Assembly: GCF_004803915.1 (NCBI RefSeq)
Contig: NZ_CP039396.1
Location: forward strand, 1 to 64,000
Source: Duncaniella dubosii
GTDB taxonomy: Bacteria > Bacteroidota > Bacteroidia > Bacteroidales > Muribaculaceae
DNA: 64,000 nucleotides
Reading direction: 5' to 3'
Each line of letters starts with the position of its first letter. The stretch's first letter is position 1. The translations under genes and the position numbers were made by a program. The notes under the pieces were generated by a model. The model saw nothing but the letters and a program-made list of their open reading frames with translations, was not told the DNA's origin and ran no database searches. Shown piece by piece: positions 16,408 through 25,471 of this stretch.

Positions 16408-17379
16408 CTACTTTGCATTTTCAATTATATATTCTACGCTGTCGGGCGAAAAGCTTACATTATGATATACGCCGGGAAGTGATGACAATGTGACCGGCAG
16501 TTTCTTTTTAGACGGCTTTGCGGCCTTGAAATCGACATAAGCTTTGACAGGATAGTCGTCGTTATACGCGCTCATCGGAACGAGATAACTCATCTCTATT
16601 TTCGAAGGGAAAGTAATTAGATTAGACCCTTCCGGGATGTTCTCGACCTCAATTCCGACAGAACGCTTGCGCATAATCAGAGGCTCGACGGGCACTGTAA
16701 CCGTCACGACATCCGGAATGATGCGCACACCGGCAATCGGCTTGACCTTTACCTCATAACGGGTCGTATCCTTTAGCTCTGATTTGACGATTGGCTCTGT
16801 CGCGACAAATTTGAGCGAATGAGGAAGGTCTGTCACCGAATAGAGTGTCACCGAGTCGAAATCAGCCGTAATAGGCCCTGAAATTATATATTGCAGATTC
16901 GGTCTGATATCAGCCTGAATCACAAGCTTCACCCTGACACCCGGCTGTGTGGTGAAAGGCAGACGCAATGAGTCGGGACGGCACGACACAATCTGCACCC
17001 CGTTTCCGAAATATTCCCTCATGCGCGAATCAAGTTTCTGATGGTTGACAACAAAAGCATTGCCTTCCACATTGTCGTGCCATTTAAGCTTTACAGGCGA
17101 CATCTTTCCCCAAAGGAAACGCAAAAGCTGAGCATCCTTGCCCTTGACACTGACTCCGAACGAATGCGGCAGCTGCCCCACTATAGTCACACTGTCAGGA
17201 ATATCCTGTAATTCCACGGGGACATCAAAATCGCGCTGCACCTCGGTGTCGAGCGACAAAAAGACCCAGAAGACGAAAGCTACCGCCACAAAAAGGAGAT
17301 AGAGCAAGACGTTTTGGCCGCGACTCGATTTAAGAGCCGCGGTCACTTTCGTCTGTATTTTCCGAGCCTTCTCGTTCAT
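16408..17379 (-). CDS. YbbR/CdaR-like domain protein
   Basis: The 323-residue protein has a short basic cytoplasmic N-terminus, one membrane helix (about 24-44, NVLLYLLFVAVAFVFWVFLS) and an extracytoplasmic part of repeated YbbR-type beta modules, e.g. VPVELQDIPDSVTIV, KVKPIAGVRIIPDVVTVTVPVE and EVENIPEGSNL. In Firmicutes, YbbR/CdaR proteins regulate the diadenylate cyclase CdaA; in Bacteroidetes the role is unproven. It starts 12 bases after yajC ends and precedes coaE. Confidence 0.85.
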   Translation of the reverse strand: MNEKARKIQTKVTAALKSSRGQNVLLYLLFVAVAFVFWVFLSLDTEVQRDFDVPVELQDIPDSVTIVGQLPHSFGVSVKGKDAQLLRFLWGKMSPVKLKWHDNVEGNAFVVNHQKLDSRMREYFGNGVQIVSCRPDSLRLPFTTQPGVRVKLVIQADIRPNLQYIISGPITADFDSVTLYSVTDLPHSLKFVATEPIVKSELKDTTRYEVKVKPIAGVRIIPDVVTVTVPVEPLIMRKRSVGIEVENIPEGSNLITFPSKIEMSYLVPMSAYNDDYPVKAYVDFKAAKPSKKKLPVTLSSLPGVYHNVSFSPDSVEYIIENAK

Positions 17380-17391
17380 CGGAGAAGCCGA

Positions 17392-17715
17392 TTATTTGTT
17401 TTCCTTCTCGGCGGCATCACGGGCAGCCTGCTGGGCTGAAGGATAAACAGATCCTTTGTCAACGGTTATACGGACATCCTTGGCAATTTCAATTGAGAAC
17501 GTAGTGTCATCAATACTCTTTATCTTGCCATAGATACCTCCGGCTGTTACGACCGGGTCATTGACACGAAGACCCTCACGGAACTTCTTGATTTCGTTCT
17601 GACGCTTCTGCTGCGGACGGATCATCATGAAATAGAAGACTGCGATGAGTGCTACAATCATGAGGATATTGGCCCAGCTTGAGTCGATGCTCTGGAGGAG
17701 AATTGTGTTAAGCAT
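17392..17715 (-). CDS. yajC: Preprotein translocase subunit YajC
   Basis: This 107-residue protein has one membrane helix (about 16-34) followed by the signature MMIRPQQKRQNEIKKFREGL and VVTAGGIYGKIKSIDD. YajC is an accessory part of the SecDF-YajC complex that assists Sec translocation. It sits between nusB and the YbbR-like gene and is probably cotranscribed with them. Confidence 0.95.
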   Translation of the reverse strand: MLNTILLQSIDSSWANILMIVALIAVFYFMMIRPQQKRQNEIKKFREGLRVNDPVVTAGGIYGKIKSIDDTTFSIEIAKDVRITVDKGSVYPSAQQAARDAAEKENK

Positions 17716-17800
17716 AATTTTTTAGTTATTAGGAATGAGTAATTAATATCTATTTATAACAACCGGACAGGACTATGCGATGTTCTATCCATGTAATTTA

Positions 17801-19240
17801 TTACGCCTTGAGAAGTTTTCCTTCTTCTTTAAGGCTGTTTATTACAGAATAAAGGATACCGTTGATAAACGCGCCGCTCTTCGGTGTGCTGTAGGCGTTG
17901 GCTATCTCGATATACTCGTTCAGACTGACGGCAATAGGAATAGCGGGGAAATTAAGGATTTCGGCCATCGCTGTAACCATAATCACAGTGTCCATGAACG
18001 CAAGGCGCTCGGCATCCCAACGGTGACGGTTGACAAACGAGTCGATTTTCTCACGATACTGCTGGTAGTTCTTGACAGCAAATTCAAACAGTTCGCCACC
18101 GAAACGACTGTCCTCGTCATCTTTATATTGAGGAAGCAATCTCACATCCGCACCGTCGTTCTTGCTTTGGCCGAAACGACGGATTGTTTTAAGAACAAAT
18201 GTGCCAATCACATGCAGATCGTCATTCCAATACACAGACTTCGATTCGAGAGCCTCAGCGAGCTCATCGCCGGGAAGAATTATTGTCTTGTATATCTGAC
18301 GCCAGAAATCTGCATCTTCTTCAAGGGTTGTTTCTTCGGTGCGGCTCATATACTCCTTGTAACACTCGCTTTCGACGATCTGGTCAAGCAAAGCTTTCAG
18401 AAGCATAGCATCCGAATCCCAGCTGATTTTTGTTTCGTCGACATAAGCCTGAAAATCCGGATTCTCAGTGAGCGCCTTTATATATTTATTGTCGACAAAA
18501 CGCATATTGGGATGCAAATCCTCGTCAGTGGGGAGAAACTTATGTTTAGCCGCGTCGAGACGCTGATCCTGCAGCCGGGTTATCTCGACAGCAAGCAAGA
18601 GCAGGCTGTGATAAAGTTCATGAGCCTTGTCAAGGGAGTAGTCGAGGGCATTGCGGGCGTGATTGAAAAGCCCCCGGTTGTCATTATACTCGTTGAGTGT
18701 GTGCATGAGAGAATTCACGCCACGGGTAAACCCTGCGACAGTAAAGGCAGGATTTTTACGGGCCGCTGCCACAAACACAGGATTGTTAGCCACAAGATTG
18801 GTAATTATGGATGCCCACAGAGCCACATCGTCTTTCAGTTCCGGCTTCTTTAAGCGGATATAGCTTTTATAGGCAGGAAGTGAAGGAATGGCCTCGTAGA
18901 TTTCAGGGATAACATCATCGAACTGTGAGATGCCTGAACGGTCGCGCAGTATAATCGTACGGATTTCATCAAGACCGTTGAGTGAACGGGCAAGCGCATT
19001 ACGCTCGATATGTTTGTTGAGTGCCATGCCCCGCAACGGTGACTGGCGACGACCGGACGACACGTCGAAACCTGACATCTCCAGAACCATCATCAGCAAA
19101 TCAAGATAAAGTTCATGTCCATACTTTTTATCGCGGGATGGATTTTCAGCCGGCGGCTCAATCTTGAATTCACTCTGTGTCAACAGGTAAGAATAGAGGA
19201 GCTGCACTACTTTGATACGTATCAAAACTCGATTTATCAT
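17801..19240 (-). CDS. nusB: Transcription antitermination factor NusB (extended Bacteroidetes form)
   Basis: The 479-residue protein starts MINRVLIRIKVVQLLYSYLL and ends with the NusB fold: RWDAERLAFMDTVIMVTAMAE, FPAIPIAVSLNEYIEIANAY and SGAFINGILYSVINSLKEEG. E. coli NusB has about 140 residues; here roughly 330 residues precede the recognisable NusB domain, including a DKAHELYHSLLLL segment. NusB binds boxA RNA with NusE and promotes rRNA antitermination. It heads the minus-strand series and is divergent from rho. Confidence 0.9.
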   Translation of the reverse strand: MINRVLIRIKVVQLLYSYLLTQSEFKIEPPAENPSRDKKYGHELYLDLLMMVLEMSGFDVSSGRRQSPLRGMALNKHIERNALARSLNGLDEIRTIILRDRSGISQFDDVIPEIYEAIPSLPAYKSYIRLKKPELKDDVALWASIITNLVANNPVFVAAARKNPAFTVAGFTRGVNSLMHTLNEYNDNRGLFNHARNALDYSLDKAHELYHSLLLLAVEITRLQDQRLDAAKHKFLPTDEDLHPNMRFVDNKYIKALTENPDFQAYVDETKISWDSDAMLLKALLDQIVESECYKEYMSRTEETTLEEDADFWRQIYKTIILPGDELAEALESKSVYWNDDLHVIGTFVLKTIRRFGQSKNDGADVRLLPQYKDDEDSRFGGELFEFAVKNYQQYREKIDSFVNRHRWDAERLAFMDTVIMVTAMAEILNFPAIPIAVSLNEYIEIANAYSTPKSGAFINGILYSVINSLKEEGKLLKA

Positions 19241-19284
19241 GATTATAAAGACCTATTTGTATCTTGCTACTGATTTTAACGCTG

Positions 19285-19292
19285 CAAATTTA
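19285..19292 (-). promoter_or_regulatory. nusB promoter, minus-7 box TAAATTTG
   Basis: On the minus strand TAAATTTG (19292-19285) followed by CAGCG matches TAnnTTTG, about 45 bases upstream of the nusB ATG. The minus-33 region is poor. Confidence 0.5.
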
Positions 19293-19362
19293 CGACTTTT
19301 TTCTTTTATTCTCCCATAATTGACCGACGAAAACTTCACTCAAAACATTTTTCCTGTTTTAT

Positions 19363-19393
19363 TTGTTAAAACACAAAAATAGTTGTAACTTTG
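19363..19393 (+). promoter_or_regulatory. rho promoter
   Basis: TTG at 19363-19365 and TAACTTTG at 19386-19393 with 20-base spacing form a full Bacteroidetes promoter, followed by GCA. Confidence 0.75.
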
Positions 19394-19830
19394 CACTGAC
19401 TAATACTCCGTCTCTGATTTTCAATCCGATTTTCCATTAGCAGGATGCAATAGTCCGCCACAATGACGCGACATCAACAATCAGAACGATAATAATTTTA
19501 ACTGCAGATTTGCCGCCTCAAGGCACAAAGCCCTACAGCAGATGCACATGGACTACAATCCTCACCATTATCACCCTTAGTCTAAAAAACAGTTTCGACT
19601 ATTTTTTTCTCCATTATATTTTTCTTAGGGCCTCATTGCCATTTAAGAAAAAGCAACTCTCAATTACCCCCATTAACCCCGGAAAATCCGTTATTTCACA
19701 CGACTCCAAAAACAATCCAGTTGTTATCGGTTAAGATGTTTCGGAATGAAATACCTGAAACATGATTCAGGATCAAATATCTTCGCTAAAAAGCAATATA
19801 TTAAAAACTACAATAATCCCCCCACCAAGC

Positions 19831-19849
19831 CGGCAAGTTCCGCTTGCCG
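19831..19849 (+). promoter_or_regulatory. Hairpin just upstream of the rho start
   Basis: CGGCAAG (19831-19837) and CTTGCCG (19843-19849) form a 7-bp stem with a 5-base loop, ending 15 bases before the rho ATG at 19865. It is well placed to affect ribosome access. Confidence 0.5.
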
Positions 19850-19864
19850 CACACATATATTAAT

Positions 19865-22009
19865 ATGTATAACTACAACGAACTTGAAGCCATGGACGAC
19901 TCGCAGTTGCGGGAAATCGGAAAATCACATGGCATAAAGAAATTTGAGACATCAGATAAGGAAAATCTTATCTACGACATTCTCGAGCAGCAGGCACGCG
20001 ATGTGGCTGCCACTTCAACGGCCAATATATCCAAGGGACGCCGACCGAAAAAAGAGGTCAAGGACGACAAGTCACAGGCAACCACAAAACAAAAGAAAAA
20101 CAATGCTGACGACAATCAGCAGCCTCAAGAGGCAGCTGTAGAGACAAACGTCACTGCAGCTCAGCCGGCCAAGCGTCGCGGACGCAAGCCTAAAGCTGAT
20201 TCTCCTCAGGCAGAGACGGCTGAACTCGAGCAACAGGCTGACGACAATCAGCCGGCCGAAGCTCAGCAACCGGATGGCGAACAGCAGCCTAAAAAACGTC
20301 GCGGCCGTCCTCCACGCAACCCGCGTCCACAGGAAGCTGACAATCTTGGCGAACAACAGCCGGCCGAAACCACGATTCAGGCTGAAAATACTCAGGCTGA
20401 AACCATAAGTAAAGAAGAACCACGTCTTCTGCCCGCCCCTCAGCAGTCGTCAATGGTCCTTCAGCCCGTCCAGAACGGCAATGAGGCTTTTCCGGACAAC
20501 AATCGGGATGCCGTTGCAAATTCCGAGCAGCCTAACGATGAACGCCCTCGTCACGGAGTATTCATCCGCCCCGGCCAGTCACCCGACATGCTCTCACAGA
20601 ATGCCGACAGCACCCCCGCGCAGGAAACACAGCAACAGCCTAAACGCGATTTCCGTCCTAAAGACAGTTCTTTCGGATCATTTTTCCCACGTTCAGGCGG
20701 ACGTACATTCGCTCCGCGTTCACAGCAGGAAAAAGAACAGGCCGCACAGATTCCACAGCCGGTTGCCCCGATTGTACTTGGCGAACCGGGAATGGAAAAA
20801 ATGCAGCCACAAGGAAAGAAAAACAAAAAGAACCGCAACAAGAACCAGCAGGCTGAACAGCAGAAGAACCAGCACATGGCCCCCTATAATTTCGATGGTA
20901 TAATCGAAACCACCGGAGTCCTCGAAATTGATCCTGCCGGACATGGTTTCCTCCGTTCAAGCGACTACAACTACCTGCCCTCTCCCGACGATGTACTTGT
21001 CACCAAAGAGCAGATCAAACAATATGCGCTTCGTACAGGCGACGTTGTCGACGCGACACTGCGTGCCCCGCGCGAAGGCGACAAATACTATCCTCTCAGC
21101 TCCGTACGCAGCATTAATGGTCGCAGTCCCGAATATATCCGTGACCGCGTGGCTTTTGAGCACCTTACCCCTCTCTTCCCTAATGAAAAATTTGATCTGA
21201 CATCAGGCCGTTCGAGCAACATATCAACCCGTGTCGTCGACATGTTCTCACCGATCGGCAAAGGTCAGCGCGGTCTCATCGTCGCTCCGCCGAAGACCGG
21301 TAAGACCCTTCTGCTTAAAGATATCGCAAATGCAATTGCCGAGAATCATCCTGAAACCTACATCATGATTCTACTGATTGACGAACGTCCTGAAGAAGTC
21401 ACTGACATGAGCCGCAGTGTCAATGCGGAAGTAATCGCATCAACTTTCGACGAACCTGCCGACCGACATGTCAAGATAGCGTCAATCGTACTCGAAAAAG
21501 CCAAACGCATGGTTGAATGTGGCCACGACGTAGTGATTCTGCTTGATTCAATCACCCGTCTCGCGCGTGCCTACAACACTTGTGCGCCCGCATCAGGCAA
21601 GATTCTTTCGGGTGGCGTGGATGCCAATGCCCTCCAGAAACCAAAGCGCTTTTTCGGTGCAGCACGAAACATCGAAAACGGAGGTTCGCTGACAATCATC
21701 GCGACAGCCCTTACAGAGACCAGCTCGAAGATGGACGAAGTTATCTTCGAGGAATTCAAAGGTACAGGCAACATGGAACTTCAGCTCGACCGCAAGCTCT
21801 CCAATAAGCGCATCTTCCCCGCAGTCGACATCATGGCCTCTTCAACCCGTCGCGACGACCTTCTATTACGCAACGAGACACTCAACCGCATGTGGATTCT
21901 ACGCCGCTTCCTGAGCGACCGCAACTCAATCGAAGCGATGGAATTCATCAAAGACCGTATGGAGCGCACATCCGACAACGACGAGCTTCTACGGACTATG
22001 GGTGACTGA
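19865..22009 (+). CDS. rho: Transcription termination factor Rho with long disordered insertion
   Basis: Rho is the hexameric RNA helicase that ends transcription of untranslated RNA. I use ATG 19865 ([20 protein letters not shown], the Rho-N fold) rather than an upstream TTG in the same frame; this gives 714 residues. Residues about 48-340 are low-complexity, rich in Q, P, E, N and K, with three basic motifs ([22 protein letters not shown]) resembling AT-hooks. The conserved core starts near [17 protein letters not shown] and carries Walker [21 protein letters not shown], the [19 protein letters not shown] loop and [15 protein letters not shown] Rho disordered region is reported to drive phase separation in Bacteroides thetaiotaomicron. 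Confidence 0.97.
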   Translation: MYNYNELEAMDDSQLREIGKSHGIKKFETSDKENLIYDILEQQARDVAATSTANISKGRRPKKEVKDDKSQATTKQKKNNADDNQQPQEAAVETNVTAAQPAKRRGRKPKADSPQAETAELEQQADDNQPAEAQQPDGEQQPKKRRGRPPRNPRPQEADNLGEQQPAETTIQAENTQAETISKEEPRLLPAPQQSSMVLQPVQNGNEAFPDNNRDAVANSEQPNDERPRHGVFIRPGQSPDMLSQNADSTPAQETQQQPKRDFRPKDSSFGSFFPRSGGRTFAPRSQQEKEQAAQIPQPVAPIVLGEPGMEKMQPQGKKNKKNRNKNQQAEQQKNQHMAPYNFDGIIETTGVLEIDPAGHGFLRSSDYNYLPSPDDVLVTKEQIKQYALRTGDVVDATLRAPREGDKYYPLSSVRSINGRSPEYIRDRVAFEHLTPLFPNEKFDLTSGRSSNISTRVVDMFSPIGKGQRGLIVAPPKTGKTLLLKDIANAIAENHPETYIMILLIDERPEEVTDMSRSVNAEVIASTFDEPADRHVKIASIVLEKAKRMVECGHDVVILLDSITRLARAYNTCAPASGKILSGGVDANALQKPKRFFGAARNIENGGSLTIIATALTETSSKMDEVIFEEFKGTGNMELQLDRKLSNKRIFPAVDIMASSTRRDDLLLRNETLNRMWILRRFLSDRNSIEAMEFIKDRMERTSDNDELLRTMGD

Positions 22010-22043
22010 TCTACATAAAAAGTTTCCCTCAGTAATAATAAAT

Positions 22044-22085
22044 AACACTTCGGGCTGCCACATTTCTGTGGCAGCCCGAAGTGTT
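22044..22085. terminator. Bidirectional terminator between rho and rpiB
   Basis: A perfect 19-bp stem (22044-22062 with 22067-22085) with a TTTC loop lies between the convergent rho and rpiB genes. The arms begin and end with AA/TT, giving short T-runs in both directions. Confidence 0.85.
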
Positions 22086-22100
22086 TATCATTCTACAAGC

Positions 22101-22559
22101 TTATAGCTGCGGAACAGGAATTTTTTCGACACGGCGCTCATGACGGCCGCCATCGAACGGTGTATTTAAAAACTTCTCAACTATATTTATAGCTGTTACG
22201 TTGTCAATGAAACGGGCAGGAAGCACAAGCACATTGGCATTGTTATGACGGCGAGCAAGTTCAGCCAGTTCTTCATTCCAGCACAGAGCAGCACGTACGC
22301 CCTGATGCTTGTTGAGAGTCATGCCGATACCATTGCCAGAACCGCAAAGAGCGATAGCGGGATATACCTCACCGTTCTCGACTGCAAATGCACATGGATG
22401 AGCGAAATCGGCGTAGTCACAGCTATCCGAAGAATATGTTCCGAAATCCTTATAAGCGATATTCATAGAATCGAAATATCCCTCAAGAACCATTTTCATT
22501 TCATATCCTGCATGATCGCTGCAGAAACCGACAGGTACGTTTTCCTTTAAAATAGACAT
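22101..22559 (-). CDS. rpiB: Ribose 5-phosphate isomerase B
   Basis: RpiB interconverts ribose 5-phosphate and ribulose 5-phosphate in the pentose phosphate pathway. The 152-residue protein shows VGFCSDHAGYEMK, DFGTYSSDSCDYADFAH, ALCGSGNGIGMTLNK and the HNNANVLVLPARF segment of the RpiB/LacAB family. The catalytic Cys lies in LCGSGNG. It is the last gene of the minus-strand yicC-gmk-nadD-DUF5063 series and ends at the shared rho terminator. Confidence 0.94.
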   Translation of the reverse strand: MSILKENVPVGFCSDHAGYEMKMVLEGYFDSMNIAYKDFGTYSSDSCDYADFAHPCAFAVENGEVYPAIALCGSGNGIGMTLNKHQGVRAALCWNEELAELARRHNNANVLVLPARFIDNVTAINIVEKFLNTPFDGGRHERRVEKIPVPQL

Positions 22560-22597
22560 AAGTATTGATTGTTATGTTTCGGATTATTATATGATTC

Positions 22598-23131
22598 CTA
22601 TATATTGTCATCGTCATCCTCATCATTGTCCGATGAATAGAACAGATGATTCAGCGGACGCATCAGATTGCAAACGCGCTGGCTCCAGTATGAACCGAAA
22701 TCATCTCTGACAGCCGTAAGAGCAGCATTGACAACCTCGGCCGGAGCATCCTTAACGGTCACGATGAAATTGTAGAGCACTTGAAACACGTCGCATATTC
22801 CTTCGGCCACGCTCATGCCTATCGGAGTGTCGGAATATTTCATATCCTCTTCAAAGACTTCGAGATATACATCGTCCGCCCCAAGGAGATTTTCAATCTG
22901 CCTGCGCATCGACTCGTAATAATCCTCATCAAGAAAACTCTCGATGTAGGCATCGTCCTCGTCAATCAGAGGTTCGGGCTTCAAATCGGATGCTGAAATA
23001 TAGATGCGAGGAAGCAACCTTAACATCGACGCGACAAAGGCATTCCGGGTCGACTCGCGCGCATTCTCCACCGCGTAACAAAATTCATTGCAAAGCGCAA
23101 TGAAAGCCAGAGAATTAGGACTTAGCTCCAT
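22598..23131 (-). CDS. DUF5063 domain protein
   Basis: The 177-residue acidic protein, starting at MELSPNSLAFIALCNEFCYA, matches DUF5063, a Bacteroidetes family of unknown function found next to nadD. An upstream ATG at 23164 would overlap nadD by 50 bases; the one at 23131 overlaps by 17 and begins with the conserved sequence. The C-terminus is a run of acidic residues (NDEDDDDNI). No catalytic motif or signal peptide is evident, so it is probably cytoplasmic. Confidence 0.82.
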   Translation of the reverse strand: MELSPNSLAFIALCNEFCYAVENARESTRNAFVASMLRLLPRIYISASDLKPEPLIDEDDAYIESFLDEDYYESMRRQIENLLGADDVYLEVFEEDMKYSDTPIGMSVAEGICDVFQVLYNFIVTVKDAPAEVVNAALTAVRDDFGSYWSQRVCNLMRPLNHLFYSSDNDEDDDDNI

Positions 23132-23696
23132 ATAGTTTATTCTGTTTGATATAATCAAATACACCGTGCGGGAGGAAATAGGTCATATCCTTCCCTCGGG
23201 CAATCGCTTTTCTCAGAAACGTGCTCGACACATCGGCCATAGGCGCATTGATAACGTCAACGCCATCTTCATATATCGTTCCTACCGGATAGCCCGGACG
23301 AGGATAGACCACAACACCGAAATCCGAAAGGATTGACTCATGGTCTTTCCACTGGTCAAAGATTTTCCAATTGTCACTGCCGATAATCAGCTTGAATGTG
23401 TGACGCGGATAACGTTTCTCCAGATATCGGAGCGTGTTGATCGTATATGACGGCTTCGGCATCGTAAGTTCATAGTCACAGACATTCAACCCTTTGCTTG
23501 TGCCGGTAGCTATTTCAAGCATCTTTAACCGCATGAGGTCAGAAATCAGCTCATCGGATCCGGCCTTCAGCGGATTGAGAGGTGAAAGTGTCAGCCATAC
23601 TTCATCAAAGCCACCGAACTGCTGCATGTAGCTTGCAAGCATCAGATGGCCGATATGCACAGGATTAAACGAACCGCCTAAAATTCCGATTGTCAT
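23115..23696 (-). CDS. nadD: Nicotinate-nucleotide adenylyltransferase
   Basis: NadD joins ATP and nicotinate mononucleotide to form deamido-NAD in NAD synthesis. The 193-residue protein has the nucleotidyltransferase signature GGSFNPVHIGHLMLA, then YELTMPKPSYTINTLRYL and KLIIGSDNWKIFDQW. The C-terminal ISSTFLRK equivalent reads VSSTFLRKAIARG. Length is normal. It follows gmk by 91 bases and overlaps the DUF5063 gene. Confidence 0.95.
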   Translation of the reverse strand: MTIGILGGSFNPVHIGHLMLASYMQQFGGFDEVWLTLSPLNPLKAGSDELISDLMRLKMLEIATGTSKGLNVCDYELTMPKPSYTINTLRYLEKRYPRHTFKLIIGSDNWKIFDQWKDHESILSDFGVVVYPRPGYPVGTIYEDGVDVINAPMADVSSTFLRKAIARGKDMTYFLPHGVFDYIKQNKLYGAKS

Positions 23697-23787
23697 TGCA
23701 GGTATAATAAATCACTGAATTTATAACTTTTCCGGGGAAACGAATGTTCAGTCTGAAAGAAGACTGGATCTTGCTTCTGCTTGTTTT

Positions 23788-24354
23788 TCAGGCTATGAAT
23801 TCCTTGATTCTGCAATCGACTTCATTTATAGCCTTTTCAAGATTGTCGTTTACAACAATACAATCAAATTCTGGCGCGAACGATATTTCATATTCTGCTT
23901 TTGCCAGCCGCTGCTCTATAGCCTCCGGGCTGTCAGTCGCACGCCCTGTGAGACGGCTGCGGAGCGCCTCGGTACTTGGTGGCTGGATGAAAATACTGAT
24001 GGCTTTGTCGCCATACATTCTCTTCACATTCACGCCTCCTTTGACATCAATGTCGAGTATCACATTGTGCCCGGCATCCGTGATACGTGCGATCTCACTC
24101 TTGAGCGTGCCGTAAAACCGGCCCGGATAGACCTCCTCAAACTCAACGAACGCATCGTTTTCTATCGAAGACCGAAACTCATCGTCGCTAAGGAAGTAAT
24201 AATTCACACCATGCTTTTCCTCACCACGGGGCTGACGGTTGGTCGCTGAAATCGAAAACTGCATGTCTATCTCGCCTCTTTCAAGAAGCGCATTGATAAT
24301 TGTAGACTTCCCTGAGCCCGACGGGGCTGATAATATTATGATTTTACCTATCAT
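23788..24354 (-). CDS. gmk: Guanylate kinase
   Basis: Gmk phosphorylates GMP to GDP. The 188-residue protein has the P-loop SAPSGSGKSTIINALL, the GMP-binding SATNRQPRGEEKHGVNYYF, the EVYPGRFYGTLKSE block and ILDIDVKGGVNVKRMYG. It follows yicC by 17 bases, a pairing seen in many bacteria. Together with guaB at the left edge it supplies guanine nucleotides. Confidence 0.96.
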   Translation of the reverse strand: MIGKIIILSAPSGSGKSTIINALLERGEIDMQFSISATNRQPRGEEKHGVNYYFLSDDEFRSSIENDAFVEFEEVYPGRFYGTLKSEIARITDAGHNVILDIDVKGGVNVKRMYGDKAISIFIQPPSTEALRSRLTGRATDSPEAIEQRLAKAEYEISFAPEFDCIVVNDNLEKAINEVDCRIKEFIA

Positions 24355-24371
24355 AAACTCTTTTTAGCGGA

Positions 24372-25247
24372 TTACATGACATTTAGCACCTGTTCCTTTA
24401 TCTGTTCCAGCACATCTTTCATCTGCACCACGAGCTTTTGCATGGCCGCATGATTGCTTTTAGAGCCGAGGGTGTTGATTTCACGTCCCATTTCCTGACT
24501 TATGAAACCGAGCTTTTTGCCCTGTCCTTTCGGACCTTCCATAGTTTCCATAAAATAGGTAAGATGCTGGGCAAGACGCTGTTTTTCCTCATTTACATCA
24601 AGCTTCTCTATGTAGAAAAACAGTTCCTGCTCCAGACGGCTTTTATCGTAATCCACCCCGTGGATTTTCGCAAGCCCTTCTTCCATACGGAGACGAATTT
24701 TGGCGACGCGCTCTTCTTCGAACTGTGGCACAAGCGCAAGTAGCTCGCGAAGACGCTCTATGCGCTCCTTGAAGAACACTTCAAGTTTCTCACCTTCCGC
24801 ACGTCTGTAGTCCATAAGCTGTACCGCCGCTCTGCGAAGAGCGTCAAGGACGCCTTCTATTTCTTTATCGTCAGCCTCGGCAGGAGTCTCGCTCTTCATG
24901 ACATCCGGGAAACGCATCAGCACATTGTACCAGTCCTGAGGGACAGGTATACCGATTGCCTTTGCCGTAGCCTCGACATCATCTTTATAAGCTTTCAGAG
25001 CGGCCGCGTTGAGCTTCACTGAAGCATCACCGGCCACATTCTCCACATAGACAGTCATATCCACCTTACCTCGTTCGAGAAGGGCTGCTATATGATTTCT
25101 CATTTCAAGTTCCTGAGCGCGCAGCGATGACGGCACTCGAGCAGCAATGTCAATCTGCTTGCTGTTTAGCGACTTGATTTCTACCGTAATCTTTTTACCG
25201 GGAAACTCTGTGACGGCCTTCCCGAATCCCGTCATTGAATATAACAT
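24372..25247 (-). CDS. YicC/YloC family endoribonuclease
   Basis: The 291-residue protein begins MLYSMTGFGKAV and carries VEIKSLNSKQIDIAARVP, an RGKVDMTVYVE segment and the C-terminal GKKLGFISQEMGREINTLGS, all family marks. YicC in E. coli is a toroidal endoribonuclease linked to sRNA turnover. It is the first gene of the minus-strand series and has a promoter divergent from tsaB. Confidence 0.93.
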   Translation of the reverse strand: MLYSMTGFGKAVTEFPGKKITVEIKSLNSKQIDIAARVPSSLRAQELEMRNHIAALLERGKVDMTVYVENVAGDASVKLNAAALKAYKDDVEATAKAIGIPVPQDWYNVLMRFPDVMKSETPAEADDKEIEGVLDALRRAAVQLMDYRRAEGEKLEVFFKERIERLRELLALVPQFEEERVAKIRLRMEEGLAKIHGVDYDKSRLEQELFFYIEKLDVNEEKQRLAQHLTYFMETMEGPKGQGKKLGFISQEMGREINTLGSKSNHAAMQKLVVQMKDVLEQIKEQVLNVM

Positions 25248-25325
25248 GATAAGGCTTGGTTTTTATACTTCGGATTTCCGCTACATACAAATCGAATCAC
25301 GGGTTTACCGAAATTATTTTTCTCA

Positions 25326-25354
25326 CAAAATTACAATTTTCTCACGATAAACAA
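25326..25354 (-). promoter_or_regulatory. yicC operon promoter
   Basis: On the minus strand TAATTTTG (25333-25326) with TTG at 25354-25352 (18-base spacing). It overlaps the spacer region of the divergent tsaB promoter. Confidence 0.6.
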
Positions 25355-25355
25355 G

Positions 25356-25363
25356 TAACTTTG
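25356..25363 (+). promoter_or_regulatory. tsaB promoter, minus-7 box TAACTTTG
   Basis: TAACTTTG followed by CC lies 108 bases upstream of the tsaB ATG. The leader contains a CAGGGGT/ACCCCTG pair (25417-25423 and 25455-25461) that could close a 31-base loop. Confidence 0.6.
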
Positions 25364-25471
25364 CCTTAAAATTTGATGCTTAGAGCGTGATTAAAATTTA
25401 TTGTTAAAATAATTGGCAGGGGTTTATAGCATCATAGAAATCATGCCTGACCATACCCCTGATGATAGATT

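Larger units (their letters stand above)
19241..19864. other. Divergent nusB-rho intergenic region with long rho leader
   Basis: The 624 bases between the divergent nusB and rho genes hold a promoter for each. The predicted rho transcript start near 19400 leaves a leader of about 465 bases. It contains pyrimidine-rich stretches (for example around 19560-19640 and 19810-19830) but no convincing gene. rho genes elsewhere are autoregulated by attenuation in their leader, so a regulatory role is plausible. Confidence 0.5.

Noticed and set aside
17780..18853. Long open frame (357 codons) on the plus strand
   Set aside because: It lies entirely antisense to nusB and the product has no recognisable family features, as expected for a shadow frame.
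20072..20960. Several Cys- and Phe-rich minus-strand frames
   Set aside because: They are the complement of the Q/K-rich Rho insertion, whose codon bias keeps the opposite strand open.
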